Translations under genes and position numbers: made by a program
In this document: in pieces, positions 60,491 through 64,000 of the stretch
Layout: each line of letters opens with the position of its first letter
Position numbering within the stretch: the first letter of the stretch is position 1
Assembly (NCBI GenBank): GCA_051418075.1
Contig: JBPRGG010000026.1
Location: 1 to 64,000 of the forward strand
Direction of reading: 5' to 3'
DNA: 64,000 nt
Source: JBPRGG01 sp051418075
GTDB taxonomy: Bacteria > Bacteroidota > Bacteroidia > Cytophagales > Cyclobacteriaceae
Notes under the pieces: generated by a model
Told to the model about the DNA's origin: nothing
Database searches by the model: none
Seen by the model: the letters and a program-made list of their open reading frames with translations, nothing else

Positions 60491-62146
60491 CTAAGGAATT
60501 GTAATATTAATATCAGTTCTTTCCCAATTCGCTTTCAGAGATATTAAATTATCTTCTTCTTCGCTCTTATAAAAAACAACTTCTTCAGGGCTTTTGTTTT
60601 CTTTAATATTTCCAGGATCCCATTCACCATTGTTATTATTATCTACCAATACCCTTATTCTGTAATTACCGGGAGGTATATAATTAAAGGTAAAATTAGC
60701 CTGGTTTTCAATTTCTTTAATTAGTTCAAAGTTTTCATTCAAAAGTTGAATCCTGTAGGAATTATAATCCGAAATAATACTTCCTTTGATAGTTCCAAAA
60801 TTAGTAGGATCAATAAAATTATAGGTTCTTTTAATGGAGGCGCTACTATCATTTTCTACACTCATAAATGAACCAGCTGCTGCATAAAATTGTACATTAG
60901 CAGGTTGCCCTTCCTGTGAATTAGATTGAGATTTATCTAGTTTCTTGGTGATGATTATTTCGGTATTATGCTGGTTGATGGTTATATCAGCAGGCTCAAC
61001 AGGAATAAAAGATATACTATCATATTTGAAAAATATACTATCATAATTGATAGTAGTAATTGGTTTTGTTGCTTTTAGTTTTGCGATAAAATTTTCAGTT
61101 ATAGGCTCTGAGGCTTCAGGTTTAAAAGTGGTTGTAAATGACTCAGGTTTTAATGTATAAGGTTCAAATTTGATAAATACTGTATCCTGTGTGTATTGGC
61201 TAATGGAGTCTTCTGCAATTACTATAGCTTCTATGCTATCTCGCTGTTGAAAGGTATTGTAAACCCTTATTTTGTTGTGTTCATCTGCAAAATTACTGTT
61301 TATAGTCAAACTTGTATCAAAAGGTAAAATTTTATATTCTGTAACATATTTATTATAACTAAGATCAAAGTAATATCGGTAAGGCCGGGCAGAAGTAAGT
61401 TCTAATGGAGTAACATTAAGTGATATTAATGGCATATCTAATTGATTGATGGAGCTGTCCAGTTGAATATAGGTAGTTAAATAGGCATATGATTCTGATT
61501 TAGGATCAGCCATGAGGTTATTATTTTGATCTACAAATGCATAGATATCAAAAGTATCACTCTTAATATTTTCTAATATATAATTTCCTTCTTTATCCGT
61601 TTTGGTAAAGTAAGGTGGTTTGCCCGTAAAGAGATCTAAAGTATCATTATAGTAATATAGGGCAACTGTAGCTGATTTAGGCGATTTGTTATTTAATAAA
61701 TAATTTACATTGCCTGTGATAAAAAGTGAATCGAGATAAGGTCCTGTGCTGAACACCAGTTTAGAATCCTCCCAGGGATTTCCTTCAGTAATATCCTGGA
61801 TAGCATCCTGAAAGTTAAAGGTATAAGTTGTATTTTCTTTAAAGGTATTTTCTTCAAATTCAATTTGCACAGTTCTGCGGTTAAATTTTACATCATATTC
61901 CTCTCCAACTGATGGTGTAATGATAAGATTATTAAGCATACTTTCAGTTTTTATAAATTCATCAAAATCAAGTATTATTTGATTACCTCTGAAATTTACA
62001 GATTGATCTTGGGGAACAGCTGAAACTAAACTTGGAGGAATAGTGTCTCTGGGTCCACCAGTAGGTTGTTTTTGATTAGCGCATGATGATAAAATGATAA
62101 AATATATAAAAAAGAATATAGATAGGAGTAGAGAAAACAATTTCAT
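60491..62146 (-). CDS. Ig-like domain lipoprotein
   Basis: A 551-residue lipoprotein (LSSCANQ, lipidated Cys near 22) with an N-terminal Ig-like domain of the SbsA/Big_5 kind: DTIPPSLVSAVPQDQSVNFRG and FDEFIKTESMLNNLIITPSVG. A carboxypeptidase-regulatory-like region follows (TKTDKEGNYILENIKSDTFD), and a second such fold lies near the end (IPPGNYRIRVLVDNNNNGEWD). It is typical of surface lipoproteins in the phylum. Its start overlaps the upstream methyltransferase gene by 4 bases (ATGA). The function is unknown. Confidence 0.88.
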   Translation of the reverse strand: MKLFSLLLSIFFFIYFIILSSCANQKQPTGGPRDTIPPSLVSAVPQDQSVNFRGNQIILDFDEFIKTESMLNNLIITPSVGEEYDVKFNRRTVQIEFEENTFKENTTYTFNFQDAIQDITEGNPWEDSKLVFSTGPYLDSLFITGNVNYLLNNKSPKSATVALYYYNDTLDLFTGKPPYFTKTDKEGNYILENIKSDTFDIYAFVDQNNNLMADPKSESYAYLTTYIQLDSSINQLDMPLISLNVTPLELTSARPYRYYFDLSYNKYVTEYKILPFDTSLTINSNFADEHNKIRVYNTFQQRDSIEAIVIAEDSISQYTQDTVFIKFEPYTLKPESFTTTFKPEASEPITENFIAKLKATKPITTINYDSIFFKYDSISFIPVEPADITINQHNTEIIITKKLDKSQSNSQEGQPANVQFYAAAGSFMSVENDSSASIKRTYNFIDPTNFGTIKGSIISDYNSYRIQLLNENFELIKEIENQANFTFNYIPPGNYRIRVLVDNNNNGEWDPGNIKENKSPEEVVFYKSEEEDNLISLKANWERTDINITIP

Positions 62147-63021
62147 TTTTGTGCAACATAAATTAAGCTGGAATAATTATTACCTTTTTTTGATTTAATG
62201 TTTGATTTAAGTCCGATCATAAAAGCTTTAAATAAATTATCTGTTTGATTTTTATATTTTTCACTGAGCATGCTGACATAGAAAGCGTCAAATTTCATGG
62301 GAAAAACAGATATAATCTTAAGATAATGTTTATTCAATAATTGGGCCATATTTGATTTATTAAAATGATATAAATGGCGAGGTACATCATAGGCAGCCCA
62401 ATATTCCCTGTAATATTTTGAATCATAAGATTCATAATTGGGAACGGCTATAAAAAGTAAACCATTATCCTCCAATTTTTCTGCTAGTGTTGTTAAATTT
62501 TTATTAAGATCAGGTAAATGCTCTAAAACATGCCACAAGGTGATAATATCATACTTTATAGAATTATCTATACCGTAAATCTCTTTATAAACTACAATAT
62601 TCTTTGCTATAGTTTGATTTCTGGCTGTTTCATTTGGTTCTACTCCTTGAACTTTTAATCCTTTGTTTTGACAGTAATTTAGAAAATCTCCTGTTCCACA
62701 TCCAACATCCAATAATGATCTAAATCCTGGTTTTAATGATTTGATAAGTTTAAGTTTTTTAGATATGGTATAGTTTCTAATTAACTTATACAAAAAACTT
62801 ATTATATCCTGGCTTTTATTAGAATGGGAGATATATTGATCTGATTGATAATAATTATCAAGCTTTTTATCTGTAGGTCTGGGATTAGTAAACTTGAATT
62901 GGCAATTTTCGCAATTAACAATAGAAAAACTTTCATGACTTACAAGGTAATCCTTGCATATCAAATGATTGGTAAATTGAGAATGGTTGCAAATCGGGCA
63001 ATTTTCAATTGTAAAAAACAT
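62143..63021 (-). CDS. class I SAM-dependent methyltransferase with N-terminal zinc knuckle
   Basis: A 292-residue methyltransferase. Residues 8-40 hold CPIC and CENC pairs, a zinc-ribbon-like start. The SAM-binding motif LLDVGCGTGDFL is at about 104-115, followed by a Methyltransf_23-type core (DIITLWHVLEHLPDL). Such proteins often act on sugars or small metabolites. It lies 3 bases after mnmG and overlaps the lipoprotein gene by 4, so the three form one operon. Confidence 0.88.
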   Translation of the reverse strand: MFFTIENCPICNHSQFTNHLICKDYLVSHESFSIVNCENCQFKFTNPRPTDKKLDNYYQSDQYISHSNKSQDIISFLYKLIRNYTISKKLKLIKSLKPGFRSLLDVGCGTGDFLNYCQNKGLKVQGVEPNETARNQTIAKNIVVYKEIYGIDNSIKYDIITLWHVLEHLPDLNKNLTTLAEKLEDNGLLFIAVPNYESYDSKYYREYWAAYDVPRHLYHFNKSNMAQLLNKHYLKIISVFPMKFDAFYVSMLSEKYKNQTDNLFKAFMIGLKSNIKSKKGNNYSSLIYVAQK

Positions 63022-63023
63022 TT

Positions 63024-64000
63024 TTATTTTCCTAAATATACCATAATAATAGAAATATCTGCTGGAGAAACTCCACTGATTCTGGATGCTTGTCCAATTG
63101 TTTTTGGATTTACTTTTTGAAGTTTTTCTCTGGCCTCTGCTGATAAAGCACTTACCTTTTCATAATTAAAATTTGGTGGAATGCTATAATTTTCTAAACT
63201 ATCAATTTTTTGAGCCAGTTTTTCTTCTTTTTCAATATAAGTATCATATTTTATGAGTATTTCAGCCTGTTCTAAAACTTCTATTTCATATTTTTTTAGA
63301 TACTGAGAAATTTCTTCTCCAAACTGATTGATATCTCTGATAGAAACTTCAGGTCTCTTTAGTAAGGTAAACAGCGATACTTTTTCCCTAATGGTAGCTG
63401 TATTAAGGTCATTAAGTTGATCATTGATAGCCTCAGGCGAAAATTTCTTTTGCTTTAGATCATTGAGAAGTTTTTTCAGAACATTTTTCTTATCAAGCAC
63501 TTTATCAAGTCGCTGGTCAGAGGCCAGTCCTAATCTATGACCCAATTCTGTCAATCTTAGATCTGCATTATCTTGCCTTAAAAGTATTCGATACTCAGCC
63601 CTGGAAGTAAACATACGATAGGGTTCTTCAGTACCTTTATTAATAAGATCATCTATTAAAACGCCAATATAAGCATCTGATCTCTTTAAGATAAAGGATT
63701 CTTTTTCAAAAGCTTTATTATGAGCATTTATTCCTGCTATTAAACCCTGGCATGCCGCTTCTTCATAACCTGTAGTTCCATTGATTTGACCGGCAAAATA
63801 GAGGTTCTCTATAAGTTTTGTTTCAAGCGTTAATTTTAATTGTGTGGGTGGAAAATAATCATATTCAATGGCATATCCTGGTCTGAACATTTTAACCTGT
63901 TCAAATCCAGGTATTTTTTTTAATGCTTTAAATTGAACATCTTCAGGTAAAGAAGTAGAAAAACCATTCAGGTAGATTTCAATCGTATGCCATCCTTCTG
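63024..64000 (-). CDS. mnmG: tRNA uridine-5-carboxymethylaminomethyl modification enzyme MnmG (5' end outside window)
   Basis: The C-terminal 324 residues of MnmG (GidA), which with MnmE installs the cmnm5 group at U34 of certain tRNAs using FAD. The frame is open to the right edge. Visible parts are IEIYLNGFSTSLPEDVQ, MFRPGYAIEYDYFPP, LYFAGQINGTTGYEEAACQG (FAD and tRNA region), YMFTSRAEYRILLRQDNADLR with near-invariant spacing, and the C-terminal helical domain ending GVSPADISIIMVYLGK. In many bacteria this gene lies near oriC. Confidence 0.97.
   Translation of the reverse strand, partial: EGWHTIEIYLNGFSTSLPEDVQFKALKKIPGFEQVKMFRPGYAIEYDYFPPTQLKLTLETKLIENLYFAGQINGTTGYEEAACQGLIAGINAHNKAFEKESFILKRSDAYIGVLIDDLINKGTEEPYRMFTSRAEYRILLRQDNADLRLTELGHRLGLASDQRLDKVLDKKNVLKKLLNDLKQKKFSPEAINDQLNDLNTATIREKVSLFTLLKRPEVSIRDINQFGEEISQYLKKYEIEVLEQAEILIKYDTYIEKEEKLAQKIDSLENYSIPPNFNYEKVSALSAEAREKLQKVNPKTIGQASRISGVSPADISIIMVYLGK

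Overview
The window is from the chromosome of a member of the Bacteroidota, most likely a Cytophagales-type gliding lineage. The evidence is a gldA-gldF-gldG ABC cluster, small families I know mainly from this phylum (DUF4295 beside rpmB-rpmG, DUF5522, DUF4783), a SusC/FecA-type TonB receptor with a carboxypeptidase-like N-terminal domain, many lipoproteins, TAnnTTTG-type promoters and weak ribosome binding sites. I recognise no tRNA, rRNA, CRISPR array or insertion sequence.

Layout. 1-8.6 kb: a truncated TonB-dependent receptor, a ParA-like ATPase with a small partner, a large secreted protein of unknown function, and a GT-C glycosyltransferase followed by a YbhN/AglD-type membrane protein. 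8.7-16.1 kb: a six-gene minus-strand operon reading D-malate/tartrate dehydrogenase, DASS carboxylate transporter, secreted CapA-like protein, secreted WD40 protein, and two Tat-signal enolase-superfamily paralogues. It looks like an organic-acid catabolic route with an unusual exported first step. 16.3-19.3 kb: a decay and insertion zone with SEC-C and dehydrogenase remnants, then a HindVP-type restriction-modification cassette. Its endonuclease is frameshifted. The R/M intergenic region holds a perfect 11+4+11 palindrome whose two arms each contain GACGTC, a form of the family recognition site GRCGYC.

19.4-33.3 kb: gldA-gldF-gldG with a DUF4340 partner, a PagL-like lipid A deacylase and GIN-domain lipoprotein, a complete RND tripartite efflux operon, and glutamate dehydrogenase. 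33.6-39.1 kb: hydrogenase maturation genes hypF-hypC-hypD-hypE behind a heptad-repeat PD-(D/E)XK nuclease-like protein. 39.2-45.8 kb: an L-fucose locus with a NrtR-type regulator, divergent fucI, a coiled-coil lipoprotein and a frameshifted GH95 alpha-L-fucosidase.

45.8-64 kb is mostly housekeeping: pterin dehydratase, gpmI, ftsY, rpmB-rpmG, rocD, ogt (ending in a beta-clamp-like motif), a LytS/LytTR two-component pair, an alpha-glucan phosphorylase and a TPR protein. A 380-bp AT-rich gap at 60.1-60.5 kb is dense in DnaA-box-like 9-mers and lies close to mnmG, so it is a strong oriC candidate. Several genes (the HindVP-type endonuclease, GH95, possibly hypF) carry single-base frame disruptions, which may be real decay or assembly error.
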